64,000 nt of DNA from Actinoplanes sp. TBRC 11911 (GTDB lineage: Bacteria; Actinomycetota; Actinomycetes; Mycobacteriales; Micromonosporaceae). Positions 20,773 through 29,486 of the stretch are shown here, piece by piece; the first letter of the stretch is position 1, and each line of letters starts with the position of its first letter. The position numbers and the translations under genes were made by a program. Below the pieces are notes generated by a model. That model saw only the letters and a program-made list of their open reading frames with translations. It searched no databases and was not told the origin of the DNA. The stretch lies in assembly GCF_012933445.1 (NCBI RefSeq), contig NZ_JABBNC010000001.1, positions 434,001 to 498,000 on the forward strand. Direction: 5' to 3'.

Positions 20773-20778
20773 TAAATT
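20773..20778 (+). promoter_or_regulatory. -10 box for leaderless DivIVA-motif gene
   Basis: TAAATT lies six bases before the ATG at 20785, the spacing expected when transcription starts at or next to the start codon. No Shine-Dalgarno sequence precedes the ATG. Confidence 0.45.
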
Positions 20779-20784
20779 GTTTGC

Positions 20785-21129
20785 ATGGTCTTCGATTTCA
20801 CGGTGGTGCTGCGCGGCTACGAGCGGACCCAGGTCGACAAGGTCCTCAACCCCGCGCTCGAGGCGCTGGACTCCACCGATGCCTGGCGGCGGGCGGCGGC
20901 GCGGGACTCTCTGCGGGACAGCGCGTTCGACACTGTTCTGCGCGGCTACGACCGCGCCCAGGTCGACGCCGCGATCGATGCACTGCGGCAGGCGCTCGAC
21001 AGCCCGGTGCCGGGCGACGATTTCCGCTCGACGCTGGGGTCGGTGCTGCGCATATTGCAACCCACCGACCAGCTCATCATCGACGAGGTCCGGCGGCTGC
21101 GCGAACTGGCCGACCGGCACCACCTCTGA
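20785..21129 (+). CDS. DivIVA-domain miniprotein
   Basis: This encodes 114 residues. The N-terminal phrase FTVVLRGYERTQVDKVL (residues 5-21) is the conserved DivIVA/Wag31 membrane-binding motif. It recurs around residue 48 as FDTVLRGYDRAQVDAAIDAL, so the protein is essentially two short DivIVA motifs and a helical tail without the usual long coiled coil. DivIVA proteins mark poles and septa in actinobacteria, and a role at the membrane is inferred. The ATG is preceded by TAAATT but no ribosome site, suggesting a leaderless mRNA. The following 100 bp in another frame end in a short helix-like stretch (AREIVSYAFAQQVRALLDSAR), possibly a leftover of a longer gene. Confidence 0.7.
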   Translation: MVFDFTVVLRGYERTQVDKVLNPALEALDSTDAWRRAAARDSLRDSAFDTVLRGYDRAQVDAAIDALRQALDSPVPGDDFRSTLGSVLRILQPTDQLIIDEVRRLRELADRHHL

Positions 21130-21228
21130 GGGACAGGTCAGCGCGGGAGATCGTCTCGTACGCCTTCGCCCAACAGGTGCGCGCACTGCTGGACAGCGCC
21201 CGCTGAGCCGCACGTCCGAGCGGGTCTC

Positions 21229-21234
21229 TATGGT
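21229..21234 (+). promoter_or_regulatory. -10 box for leaderless DEAD-box helicase gene
   Basis: TATGGT lies seven bases before the ATG at 21242, the classical actinobacterial leaderless arrangement. This argues for the second of two nearby in-frame ATGs as the start. Confidence 0.5.
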
Positions 21235-21241
21235 TGTCGCC

Positions 21242-22906
21242 ATGAACCCTGATCCCCTCGAATCCGAGTCAGGTTTCGCCGGGCTGGGTCTACGGGCGGA
21301 ACTCCTCAAGGCCCTGAGCACGCTCGGTTACGAAGAGCCCACGCCGATCCAGCAGGAGGCGATTCCCCCGCTGGTGGCCGGCCACGACCTGGTGGGCCAG
21401 GCGGCGACCGGCACCGGCAAGACGGCCGCGTTCGCGCTGCCCGTGCTGCAGGGTCTGACGCCCGGTGGCCGCGACTCGGGCCCGGCGGCGCTCGTCCTGG
21501 TGCCGACCCGCGAGCTGGCCGAGCAGGTGTCGCAGGCGGTCCACCGGTACGGCCGTGACCTGGGCGTCCGCGTGCTGCCGGTGTATGGCGGGCAGCCCAT
21601 CGGGCGGCAGTTGCAGGCGCTGGCGCGCGGCGTGGACGTCGTCGTCGGCACCCCGGGCCGGGTGCTCGATCACATCGAGCGGGCCACGCTGCGGCTCGGT
21701 GACGTGCGCACGGTCGTGCTCGACGAGGCCGACGAGATGCTCGACATGGGGTTCGCCGAGGACATCGAGGCGATCCTGGCGGAGACTCCCGACGAGCGCC
21801 AGACCGTTCTCTTCTCCGCGACGATGCCGCCGCGGATCGACAGCATCGCGCGGCGCCACCTGCGTAATCCCGTACGGATCACGATGGGTCGCAAGCCCGT
21901 CGCCCCGGGTGACATTCCGCTGGTGCGGCAAAGCGCGTACATGGTGGCCCGGGCGCACCGGCCCGCCGCTCTCGGCCGGATCCTGGACGTGGAGGCGCCG
22001 ACCGCGGCGATCGTCTTCTGCCGCACCCGGGAAGAGGTCGACCAGGTCACCGAGACGCTCAACGGCCGCGGCTATCGTGCCGAGGCGTTGCACGGCGGCA
22101 TGAGCCAGGACCAGCGCGACCGGGTCATGGGCCGGCTGCGCAACGGCAGCACCGAACTGCTGGTGGCGACCGACGTGGCGGCCCGCGGCCTCGACGTCGA
22201 GCAGCTCACCCACGTCATCAACTTCAACGTGCCGGCGGCGCCCGAGGCGTACGTGCACCGCATCGGCCGGGTCGGCCGGGCCGGGCGCGAGGGTTCCGCG
22301 ATCACCCTCGCCGAGCCGCGTGAGCAGCGCATGCTCAAGGCGATCGAGCGGCTCACCGGCCAGCGCATCACCCTGGAGAAGCTGCCGACGGTCACCGACC
22401 TGCGGGCCCGGCGGCTGGAGCTGACCCGTACGGCGTTGCAGGCAAGCTTGGAAACCGACGACCTGGAACGCTTCCGGGTCGTCCTGGATTCGCTCACCGA
22501 CGAGTTCGACGTCGAGAACGTCGCGCTCGCCGCCATCAAACTGCTGCACGAGGCGGCCGGCGGCGACATCGAGGAGGAAGAGATCCCCTCGCCGACGGCC
22601 CCGCGCCGCGAGCGCGAGACCAGGCCACCGCGCGGCGGTGGGCAGCGGGACCGCCCGGACGACGGCGTCACCCGGTTGTTCTTCGGCATCGGCCGGCGAG
22701 CCGGGCTGCGCCCGCAGGACCTCGTCGGCGCGATCGCCGGCGAGTCCGGGCTCAGCGCCCGCGAGATCGGCGCGATCCAGATCACCGACCGTTTCTCGCT
22801 GGTCGAGGTCCCCGAGCCGGCCGCCGACATGGTCATCGCGGCCATGCAACGCAGCACGATCCGGGGCCGGCGACCGACCGTGCGGCGGGAGCGTTTCGTG
22901 CGCTGA
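21242..22906 (+). CDS. DEAD-box RNA helicase with DbpA-type RNA-binding tail
   Basis: This encodes 554 residues. ATG at 21242 is chosen over 21230 because of the leaderless -10 box. Motifs appear in order: the Q-motif PTPIQQEA (34-41), AATGTGKT Walker A (54-61), PTREL (88-92), TPGR (137-140), DEAD (161-164), SAT, and the helicase C blocks ending HRIGRVGRAG. After a charged linker, residues ~475-554 (TRLFFGIGRRAGL...RSTIRGRRPTVRRER) resemble the DbpA/CsdA RNA-binding domain. It would unwind RNA duplexes in the cytoplasm, typically in ribosome assembly or cold adaptation. The next gene starts 61 bp downstream on the same strand. Confidence 0.93.
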   Translation: MNPDPLESESGFAGLGLRAELLKALSTLGYEEPTPIQQEAIPPLVAGHDLVGQAATGTGKTAAFALPVLQGLTPGGRDSGPAALVLVPTRELAEQVSQAVHRYGRDLGVRVLPVYGGQPIGRQLQALARGVDVVVGTPGRVLDHIERATLRLGDVRTVVLDEADEMLDMGFAEDIEAILAETPDERQTVLFSATMPPRIDSIARRHLRNPVRITMGRKPVAPGDIPLVRQSAYMVARAHRPAALGRILDVEAPTAAIVFCRTREEVDQVTETLNGRGYRAEALHGGMSQDQRDRVMGRLRNGSTELLVATDVAARGLDVEQLTHVINFNVPAAPEAYVHRIGRVGRAGREGSAITLAEPREQRMLKAIERLTGQRITLEKLPTVTDLRARRLELTRTALQASLETDDLERFRVVLDSLTDEFDVENVALAAIKLLHEAAGGDIEEEEIPSPTAPRRERETRPPRGGGQRDRPDDGVTRLFFGIGRRAGLRPQDLVGAIAGESGLSAREIGAIQITDRFSLVEVPEPAADMVIAAMQRSTIRGRRPTVRRERFVR

Positions 22907-22967
22907 AGCAAGAATCCACGACGATCGAGCATTCTGAATCCGATGTGTCCGGTGAATTCTTGGGCCC

Positions 22968-24224
22968 GTGGTCGCAACACCTGTGAAACCGGCGATCGGC
23001 ATCGAGGTCGCCAAGCCCACCGTCGGCAGCTACATCAAGGATTATTGGGGCCGGGTCCGCGGCGGTGACCTGGGCACACTACCGGCGGTGCTCGGCCTGA
23101 TCGTGCTGAGCCTGATCTTCGGCATCGCCCGCGACACCTTCTTCAGCTCGCTGAACTTCGCGAACCTGTTCAACCAGAGCGCGCAGGTCGTGTTCATCGC
23201 GATGGGCCTGGTGTTCGTCCTGCTGCTGGGCGAGATCGACCTGTCCGCCGGGTACGCCTCCGGGGTCTGCGGCGCCGTGATGGCGATCCTGCTGACCCAC
23301 CACGGCTGGCCCTGGTACGGGGCGATCGCCGCCGCGCTGCTGTCCGGTCTGGTGATCGGCGTGCTCCTCGGCGTGCTGGTCGCGAAGGTCGGCATCCCGT
23401 CGTTCGTGGTGACGCTGGCCGCGTTCCTGGGCTTCCAGGGCCTGCTGCTCGTGCTGCTCGGCGGCGGCACCAACATCACCATCACGAACACGTTCGTGGT
23501 CAAGCTCAACAACGGCAACGTGCCGGTGCTGTGGAGCTGGATCCTGGCGATCGTGGCCGTCGCCGCCTACGCGCTGTCGCAGCTCAACAAGGTGCGGACC
23601 CGGACGAGGCGCGGGCTGCTCGCCGATCCGATGGGGATCGTGGCCGCCCGGATCATCGCGCTGGCCGTGGTGATCCTGCTGGCGACGTACTTCCTGACCC
23701 GGCAGCGGGCGGTCAACCCGGCGATCACCTCGGTCAAGGGCGTCCCGATCGTGGTACCGATTCTCGCGGCGTTCCTGGTGATCTGGACGTTCGTGCTCGG
23801 CCGGACGAGTTACGGCCGGCACGTCTACGCGGTGGGCGGCAACTCCGAGGCGGCCCGCCGCGCCGGCATCCCGGTGGACCGGATCCGGATCTCGGTGTTC
23901 GTCATCGGCTCGTTCATGGCCTCGATCGGCGGCATTCTCGCGGTCAGCCGGGCCAACTCGGTCGACCCGGCCACCGGCGGCAGCAACATCCTGCTGTACT
24001 CGGTCGGCGCCGCGGTCATCGGCGGCACCAGCCTGTTCGGCGGCCGCGGCAAGGCGATCCACGCGATCATCGGCGGCGCGGTCATCGCGGTCATCGACAA
24101 CGGCATGGGCTTGCTGGGCCTGAGCTCCGGCACGAAGTACCTCTTCACCGGCCTGATCCTGCTGATCGCCGCCAGCGTCGACGCCCTTGCCCGGCGCCGG
24201 GCGGGAGCGGCGCCCCGGCCGTGA
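22968..24224 (+). CDS. sugar ABC transporter permease, xylose/ribose (XylH-like) type
   Basis: This encodes 418 residues with about ten hydrophobic helices. The segment GRHVYAVGGNSEAARRAGIPVDRIRISVFVIGSFMA (about 283-318) contains the conserved permease loop with GGN..AAR.aGi that contacts the ATPase in this family. The overall sequence fits the XylH branch. No ATPase or sugar-binding protein gene lies next to it, so partners must be encoded elsewhere. GTG at 22968 has no ribosome site; AATTCT seven bases upstream could be a weak leaderless -10. A strong hairpin overlaps the stop codon. The nearby GH43 and LacI genes suggest a role in uptake of a plant- or cell-wall-derived sugar. Confidence 0.87.
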   Translation: MVATPVKPAIGIEVAKPTVGSYIKDYWGRVRGGDLGTLPAVLGLIVLSLIFGIARDTFFSSLNFANLFNQSAQVVFIAMGLVFVLLLGEIDLSAGYASGVCGAVMAILLTHHGWPWYGAIAAALLSGLVIGVLLGVLVAKVGIPSFVVTLAAFLGFQGLLLVLLGGGTNITITNTFVVKLNNGNVPVLWSWILAIVAVAAYALSQLNKVRTRTRRGLLADPMGIVAARIIALAVVILLATYFLTRQRAVNPAITSVKGVPIVVPILAAFLVIWTFVLGRTSYGRHVYAVGGNSEAARRAGIPVDRIRISVFVIGSFMASIGGILAVSRANSVDPATGGSNILLYSVGAAVIGGTSLFGGRGKAIHAIIGGAVIAVIDNGMGLLGLSSGTKYLFTGLILLIAASVDALARRRAGAAPRP

Positions 24225-24240
24225 GGACCGGGGCGCCGCT
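24206..24240. terminator. hairpin terminator shared by permease and GH43 genes
   Basis: There is a perfect 13-bp stem (AGCGGCGCCCCGG, 9-nt loop, complementary arm). It starts inside the permease gene, includes its stop codon in the loop, and ends 25 bp from the end of the convergent GH43 gene. It could stop transcription from both sides. Confidence 0.6.
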
Positions 24241-24288
24241 TACTTAAGGGTTGACGACGACCGGCTTACTTACGGTTGACGACGACCG
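24239..24288. repeat. duplicated 3' end of the GH43 gene
   Basis: The last ~24 bases of the GH43 gene (24265-24288) recur just downstream at 24239-24263 with two small differences. The copy would encode VVVNP and a stop. It looks like a small tandem duplication at the gene end. Confidence 0.6.
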
Positions 24289-27064
24289 CGAAGCTGGTGT
24301 GCGTCACGTTGCCCGCGGCGTCACGTGCGGTGACCGTCACCGTCGAGCGCCCGACCGGGAACGTCGACCCGGGCGCCTTCGAGTAATGCACGGCCACGGC
24401 GCCGTCCCGGTCGTCCGTCGCCTCGGCCACAAACGAAACCCGGGCTCCCGTACGCGATGACGCCGTCACCACGCGTGTGGAAGGCACATAGATCTTGGGC
24501 GCCAGGGTGTCGCTGAGATCGACGCCCGCGACCCCGTCCAGGTCCTCACGGTGAGCGAGCACCTGGAAGCCGTTGTCGGTGAGCTTCATGTCGTAGATCT
24601 CGCCGCGCGGCGTCCCGCTGCTCATGTGGTTGTGCATGACCATGTGCAGGTTGCCGGCGAAGTCCGTGAACACCGAGCCGTGCCCCTTGTCCGCGAAGAT
24701 CAGCGGCGGAAGCTGCTCCCACGGCCCGTTGATGTTGCCGGTCCGCGAGATCGCCTGCGTCTCGATGTAGGTGTCGTCACGGTAGGTGGTCCACAGCGAG
24801 ACCAGGCTTCCGTTCGGCGTGTTGTAGAGCTCGGGACCGTCCGTGACATAGCCGGAGAGCTGCTTCGCCGACAGTTGCTTGTCGTCGGTGACAGAGGTGT
24901 ACTTCCCGCCGTACAGCGGATCCTGATACCAGGGCGCGTCCGAGGCCTTCCACATGAAGATCGGCTGCCCGGCCGCCTTGGAGAGGTCGCCGGTGAGCGG
25001 GAGCGCGTCCATCGTGCCGTCGAGCTTCTGCAGCCACTCGTTGGCGAACACCAGGTACGGCTTGCCGGTCGGGTCCACGTACAGCGTCCCGTCCAGCGTG
25101 TCGAAGGTCGGGTCGGTGACCGGAGCCTTGACGTTCATGTCGGTGAACGGCCCCACCGGGGTGTCGGCCACCGCCAGGATGGAGGAGCGCTTGTAGGTGG
25201 GCACCCAGCGCGTCGAGTCCGGCCCGCTGACGCTCTCGGCCGTGGTCGCCTTCTGGTTGTCCAGCGTGGTGAACAGGTAATACTTGCCCTGGTAAAGGTG
25301 CACCTCGGGCGCCCACGGCGAGTCGTAGGCGTTCCACACGTCCGCACTCGTCGGCACCGTGTAGATCAGCTTCGGCACCGACCAATGCACAAGATCCTTG
25401 CTTTGGTACGCCATGACGCCCTTGGCCGCGTTGCCGCTGGTGCCCGAGTTGTTCGCCGTGTAGAGGAAGTACGTCCCGCTGGTCGCGTCGGGCAGGATGT
25501 ACGGGTCGTGCAGCGGCATCTGCGGCATGGTCAGCGGGAAGCTGGTCGCCAGGTCCGCGGTGCCGGTGGGCGCGGGCTTCGGGTCGGCCGGCTTCGCACC
25601 CGGGTGCTCGACGTCGACCACGAAGGACTCCGACGAGCGGTTGCCGGCGGCGTCCTTGGCAGTCACGCGCACGGTCGTCTTCCCGAGCTTGAACTCCGAG
25701 TCCGGACGGACCGCGTAGGTCACCGGTACCCAGCCGTCGCGGTCGTCACGGGCGTACGCAAGGAAGTGGACCTTGGCCTTTTTGTCCTTTGTCGTCACCA
25801 CGCGCGTTGACGGTACGTAGATGTCCGGCGCCTTCGTGTCACGCAGCGTCATGCCGGCGATGCCGTCGAGGTCGGCGCGGTGCCGGTCGAGGGTGAAGCC
25901 GTTCGCGGTGAGGCCGGCGTCGTAGATCTCGAGGTGCCCGGCCCCGGTGCCGGACAGGCCGTTGCGGGCCAGCAGTTCCCGCTTGCCGCCGAACGTCGTG
26001 AACGACATCGCGCTACCGCGGTCACCGGTCAGCAGGGCCTGCTCCTGCTCCCACGGGCCGTTGATGTTGCCGGTCCGGGAGACGGCCTGCATCTCGACGT
26101 ACTGGCCCTGCTTCTGGGTGGTCCAGAGCATGACGAGGCCGCCGCCGGGCAGGGTGGTGATCTCCGGGTCGGAGACCTTGAACGGCGAGAGCTGGTCGGT
26201 GTTGGCCGCGTTGTACGTGGGATCGGCGCTGGCGAAGTTCCGGTCCTGGTAGAACGCCGCGTCCGAGCCCTTGAACAGGAAGGTCTGGGTGGCGGCGGGC
26301 CCGGTCAGATCGCCGGTGAGCCGGACGGCTTCCACGGTGCTGTCGATCTTCTGGATCCAGTCGTGCGCGTCGACCAGGTACGGGGTGCCGTCCGGGTCGA
26401 CGTACAGCGTGCCGTCCTTGGTCATCAGCGACAGGTCGGTCGGCGGCTTCGCCGGGTTGACGTCGGTGAACGGACCCTTCGGCGAATCGGCCACCGCCAG
26501 CACCGTGGCCTCGGGGCTGGTGTCCAGGTAGCGGTTGCCCGAGCTGTCCCAGCCGGAGCCGGTCTTGCCGTGCTCGAGGATGTCCGTGCTGTTGTGCAGG
26601 GTGGTGAGCAGGTAGTACTTGCCGTGATACGCGGTGACCTCGGGCGCGGTGGCCGCCTCGTTCGCGTTCCAGGCCCCCTTCGGCACCGAGTAGACGTGGG
26701 CCGGCCCGGACCACTTCCGGAGGTCCTTGCTGGTGTAGACCACGATGCCGGTGTCGGAGGTGCTCTGCGCGTAGAGGTAGTAGGTCTTCGAGGCCTGGTC
26801 GGCGAGGACGTAGCCGCCACGGCCGTCGATGGACGACAGATTCGCCGACGCCGGGTCGCCGAGATGTCCGTCCGCGACGTCGCCATCGGCGATGGGCTGA
26901 GGTGTCGCGGTGCCCGCCGCGGCGATGTGCCGGGGTGTCGCGGTCTCCGCGTTCGCGGCGATCGGCAGGCCCGTCACCGAGACCACCGTCGCTAGTGCGA
27001 CGCCCAGGACGGCGACTTTACCCCGCCGCCCCGACCACCGGTCGGTCGATCGTTCTCTTGTCAC
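24266..27064 (-). CDS. secreted tandem GH43-type glycosidase with HYR-like modules
   Basis: This encodes 932 residues. GTG at 27064 is chosen because TTGGAG sits seven bases upstream; an in-frame ATG at 27133 falls inside the operator. A signal peptide with an Arg-rich start ends near NAETA. The protein is an internal duplication: a GH43-like five-bladed unit, an Ig/HYR-like module with VPSTRVV...VTAKDAAGNRS, a second GH43-like unit and a second HYR-like module. The second copy shows DPYILPDA, WAPEVHLYQGKYYLFTT and DGPELYNTPNGSLVSLWTTY. These fit the three acidic positions of family 43, and the first copy keeps the equivalent Glu residues. Family 43 enzymes cleave arabinan/xylan-type chains; the substrate here is unproved. 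A LacI operator covers the promoter. Confidence 0.85.
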   Translation of the reverse strand: MTRERSTDRWSGRRGKVAVLGVALATVVSVTGLPIAANAETATPRHIAAAGTATPQPIADGDVADGHLGDPASANLSSIDGRGGYVLADQASKTYYLYAQSTSDTGIVVYTSKDLRKWSGPAHVYSVPKGAWNANEAATAPEVTAYHGKYYLLTTLHNSTDILEHGKTGSGWDSSGNRYLDTSPEATVLAVADSPKGPFTDVNPAKPPTDLSLMTKDGTLYVDPDGTPYLVDAHDWIQKIDSTVEAVRLTGDLTGPAATQTFLFKGSDAAFYQDRNFASADPTYNAANTDQLSPFKVSDPEITTLPGGGLVMLWTTQKQGQYVEMQAVSRTGNINGPWEQEQALLTGDRGSAMSFTTFGGKRELLARNGLSGTGAGHLEIYDAGLTANGFTLDRHRADLDGIAGMTLRDTKAPDIYVPSTRVVTTKDKKAKVHFLAYARDDRDGWVPVTYAVRPDSEFKLGKTTVRVTAKDAAGNRSSESFVVDVEHPGAKPADPKPAPTGTADLATSFPLTMPQMPLHDPYILPDATSGTYFLYTANNSGTSGNAAKGVMAYQSKDLVHWSVPKLIYTVPTSADVWNAYDSPWAPEVHLYQGKYYLFTTLDNQKATTAESVSGPDSTRWVPTYKRSSILAVADTPVGPFTDMNVKAPVTDPTFDTLDGTLYVDPTGKPYLVFANEWLQKLDGTMDALPLTGDLSKAAGQPIFMWKASDAPWYQDPLYGGKYTSVTDDKQLSAKQLSGYVTDGPELYNTPNGSLVSLWTTYRDDTYIETQAISRTGNINGPWEQLPPLIFADKGHGSVFTDFAGNLHMVMHNHMSSGTPRGEIYDMKLTDNGFQVLAHREDLDGVAGVDLSDTLAPKIYVPSTRVVTASSRTGARVSFVAEATDDRDGAVAVHYSKAPGSTFPVGRSTVTVTARDAAGNVTHTSFAVVVNRK

Positions 27065-27115
27065 GAACTCACTCCAATGTGCATTCGGACGTCGCCGGCC
27101 GGCGCTGCGCCGACC

Positions 27116-27135
27116 AAATGGCAACGTTGCCATTT
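27116..27135. promoter_or_regulatory. perfect 20-bp LacI-family operator
   Basis: AAATGGCAAC is followed directly by its exact reverse complement, with the central CG typical of LacI/GalR operators. It begins one base after the GH43 -10 box and so spans the expected transcription start. A bound repressor would block the promoter. The LacI-type gene at 28431 is the obvious candidate repressor. Confidence 0.85.
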
Positions 27136-27136
27136 C

Positions 27137-27166
27137 AAGCTAGGCGCGTCTCGATCTTGCTGTCAA
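27137..27166 (-). promoter_or_regulatory. sigma-70-type promoter of the GH43 gene
   Basis: On the minus strand TTGACA (27166-27161) and TAGCTT (27142-27137) are separated by 18 bp. The -35 is a perfect consensus, rare in this GC-rich DNA. Transcription would start near 27130 and leave a ~66-nt leader before the GTG at 27064. Confidence 0.75.
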
Positions 27167-28417
27167 TGCGCGTGCGGCGTCCTGTTTGCCCCGACTGGCA
27201 GTCAGCTCCGACGTGGTTGTTCCTGCGCGAGATCGGGGCGGATCCGGGTGCCGCGCGGGTCCAGGAGCGGTCGCACAACTCCGACTCACCGTTACGGACT
27301 GTGCTCCGGCATGTGCCCCCTCGGGCGATCCACACACGAGATCGGCCGCCGAGTTGACCAGCGAGCCGCGTGCTCGCAACGGCTGCACGCCTGGTCACCG
27401 CAGCGGCCGCGCACCCCGTCACCGCGGCGGCCGCCGCCTCGTCACCACGGCAGCCGCCGCCTCGCCACCGCAGCGGCCGCCGCCCCGTCACCACAGCGGC
27501 CGCCGCCCCATCACCACAGCGGCCGTCGCCCCATCACCACAGCGGCCGTCGCCCCATCACCACAGCGGCCGTCGCCCCATCACCACGGCGGCCGTCGCCT
27601 CGTCACCACGGCAGCCGCCGCGTCGTCACCGCAGCGGTCGCCGCCTCGCCACCACGACAACCCACGCCTGGGAACAGAGCGGCCCACGATTCGTCGCCGC
27701 AATGGCCCCAACCCGGTCACCATGGTGCCCATGCCTCGTCTCCGCGGTGGCCAGACATCTCGCCTCCACGGTCGCCCCATGCCTCGTCACCGATCCCACT
27801 ATGTGGCGATCCCGGCCACATCCTGGACTTTCCCGCGACCTTGGAGACCTACGCCCACATACGAGCCATAACTCTCCAAGGTCTACAAAACATCGGAGAA
27901 AGCTAGCGAACAAAAGCCGCGAGATGGGACGAATATATACTCCATAGTGGACTCAGATCCCAGATCGCGGACCCGGTGACCACCATGCGGTCGTCAGTCC
28001 CGCACAGCGGACGCAGGTCCCACATCGTGGGCCGCACAGGGCGCCCGGCGCTGGTTGACCATGCCGGGTTGCCGGCCGCCGAGCAGCAACACGCGTCCCT
28101 TGCCACCGCGCCGCACTTCCGGCCATCGCGCCGCTCCCCCTGGGCCGCCGCTCTCCCGGCACCGCGCCAGTCTCCCGGCCACCCGCGCCGCATTTCCGGC
28201 CACACCGCTCTCGCTGCACCACGCCGCTCTCCCGGCACCGCGCCGCTCTCCCGGCCACCCGCGCCGCGCTTCCGGCCACCGCGCCGCTCTCTCGGCCACC
28301 GTGGCGAACCCGCTCGCCGAGCCGTCGTTAGCCCGGCAAGAGGAGCGGCCGCGCGTGGCCGTCAGCGGCCGAGTCTTGCTGCGGCGTGCGGCGCGCTGGG
28401 GCGGACCGGCCGGGCAA
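27167..28417. other. repeat-rich non-coding interval
   Basis: About 1.25 kb without a supportable gene. It contains the 23-bp array at 27401-27654 and a degenerate 21-22-bp array around 28110-28315 built on a GCGCCGCTCTCCCGGCC theme. The stretch between 27800 and 28000 is less GC-rich. Open frames here cross the arrays in every frame and show no conserved protein features. Confidence 0.5.
27401..27654. repeat. 23-bp tandem array, 11 copies
   Basis: The unit is CAGCGGCCGTCGCCCCATCA plus CCA, with units starting at 27401 (24 bp), 27425, 27448 and then every 23 bp to 27632. The four central copies are nearly identical. Because 23 is not a multiple of three, successive units change frame, which argues against coding. 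There are no spacers, so it is not a CRISPR. Confidence 0.85.
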
Positions 28418-28423
28418 TACGCT
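28418..28423 (+). promoter_or_regulatory. -10 box for leaderless lacI-type gene
   Basis: TACGCT lies seven bases before the ATG at 28431, and there is no Shine-Dalgarno sequence. This fits a leaderless transcript. Confidence 0.5.
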
Positions 28424-28430
28424 TGGGGCC

Positions 28431-29486
28431 ATGTCGGACAGCACTGTGAACAGCCGGCGTGCGGGTGCCCGACCGTCCCTGCTCGAGGTGGCCCAGCTCG
28501 CCGGGGTCTCCCCCCAGACTGCCTCCCGGGTCGCCAAGGCTTCGGCCCGGGTCCGTCCGACGACACGCGACCGGGTACTCGCCGCCATGACCGAGCTCGG
28601 TTACTCCCCGAATCTGGCGGCTCGCGCGCTGCGTGTGGGAAGCTACGGCGCGATCGGCGTGATCGCGCACCAGCTCCACCGCACCGGAGAGTCACTCACC
28701 GTGCAGGCGATCGTCGAGGCCGCCCGCCGCGAGGACTACACGGTCAGCCTGGTGGGGATCGACGCGCCGACCCCGTCCGAAGTGAATACGGCGGTGCTGC
28801 GGCTGGCCCACCAGTCTATCGACGGGCTGGTGATCATCCGGGCCGAGGACGACACCCCGGCCACCCTGACCGTGCCGCCCGGGCTGCCGGTGGCGGTCTC
28901 CGACTCACACCTGGTGGGCCACCATCCCGCCGTCGGCACCGACCACCGGCGGGGATCGCTGCTCGCGGTGAACCACCTCCTGGAGCTGGGGCACCACACC
29001 GTGCACCACGTCGCCGGGCCCGAGCATTCCGGCTCGGCCGCCGAACGCACCGAGGCGTGGCGCGACGCCCTTCGCACTGCCGGACGGCCGATACCCGCGC
29101 CGGTGGTCGGTGACTGGTCGTCCGCGTCGGGTTACCGGGCCGGGGTCGAGTTCGCCGCCGACCCGGAGGTCACCGCGATCTTCGCGGCGAACGACGAGAT
29201 GGCCGTCGGAGTGATGAGCGCCCTCGCCGATGCGGGCGTTGCGGTACCCGGCCGGGTGAGCGTGGCCGGCTTCGACGACATCCCCCTCGCGGCCTACGTG
29301 CGGCCTGCCCTGACGACCGTCCACCAGGACTTCGACGAGATCGGCCGCACTCTGGTCGACCTGCTGATGCGCCAGATCCGCGACGGTGCACCCCTGACCG
29401 ACGAGCACCACCTGGTGCCGGCCCGGCTGGTCGAGCGCGCAAGCACCGCGCCACCGGCCCGACGTGGCGCCCGCACCCCCAAATAA
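28431..29486 (+). CDS. LacI-family transcriptional regulator
   Basis: This encodes 351 residues. Residues 16-70 form the LacI helix-turn-helix and hinge (SLLEVAQLAGVSPQTASRVAKA...GYSPNLAARAL). The rest is a periplasmic-binding-protein-like effector domain with the usual VAGFDDIPLAAYVRPALTTV block near the C-terminus. The ATG at 28431 follows a leaderless-type -10 box. The 20-bp LacI operator at the GH43 promoter 1.3 kb away makes that gene the likely target, with a sugar as inducer. This link is inference. The last ~20 residues are low-complexity, and their DNA is echoed downstream. Confidence 0.92.
   Translation: MSDSTVNSRRAGARPSLLEVAQLAGVSPQTASRVAKASARVRPTTRDRVLAAMTELGYSPNLAARALRVGSYGAIGVIAHQLHRTGESLTVQAIVEAARREDYTVSLVGIDAPTPSEVNTAVLRLAHQSIDGLVIIRAEDDTPATLTVPPGLPVAVSDSHLVGHHPAVGTDHRRGSLLAVNHLLELGHHTVHHVAGPEHSGSAAERTEAWRDALRTAGRPIPAPVVGDWSSASGYRAGVEFAADPEVTAIFAANDEMAVGVMSALADAGVAVPGRVSVAGFDDIPLAAYVRPALTTVHQDFDEIGRTLVDLLMRQIRDGAPLTDEHHLVPARLVERASTAPPARRGARTPK

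Noticed and set aside
27401..27654. Possible CRISPR array
   Set aside because: Units are directly adjacent with no spacers and no cas genes are near.
27077..28449. Overlapping frames on both strands in the repeat interval
   Set aside because: The 23-bp unit shifts frame each copy, so all frames stay open; no protein pattern, ribosome site or codon bias is present.
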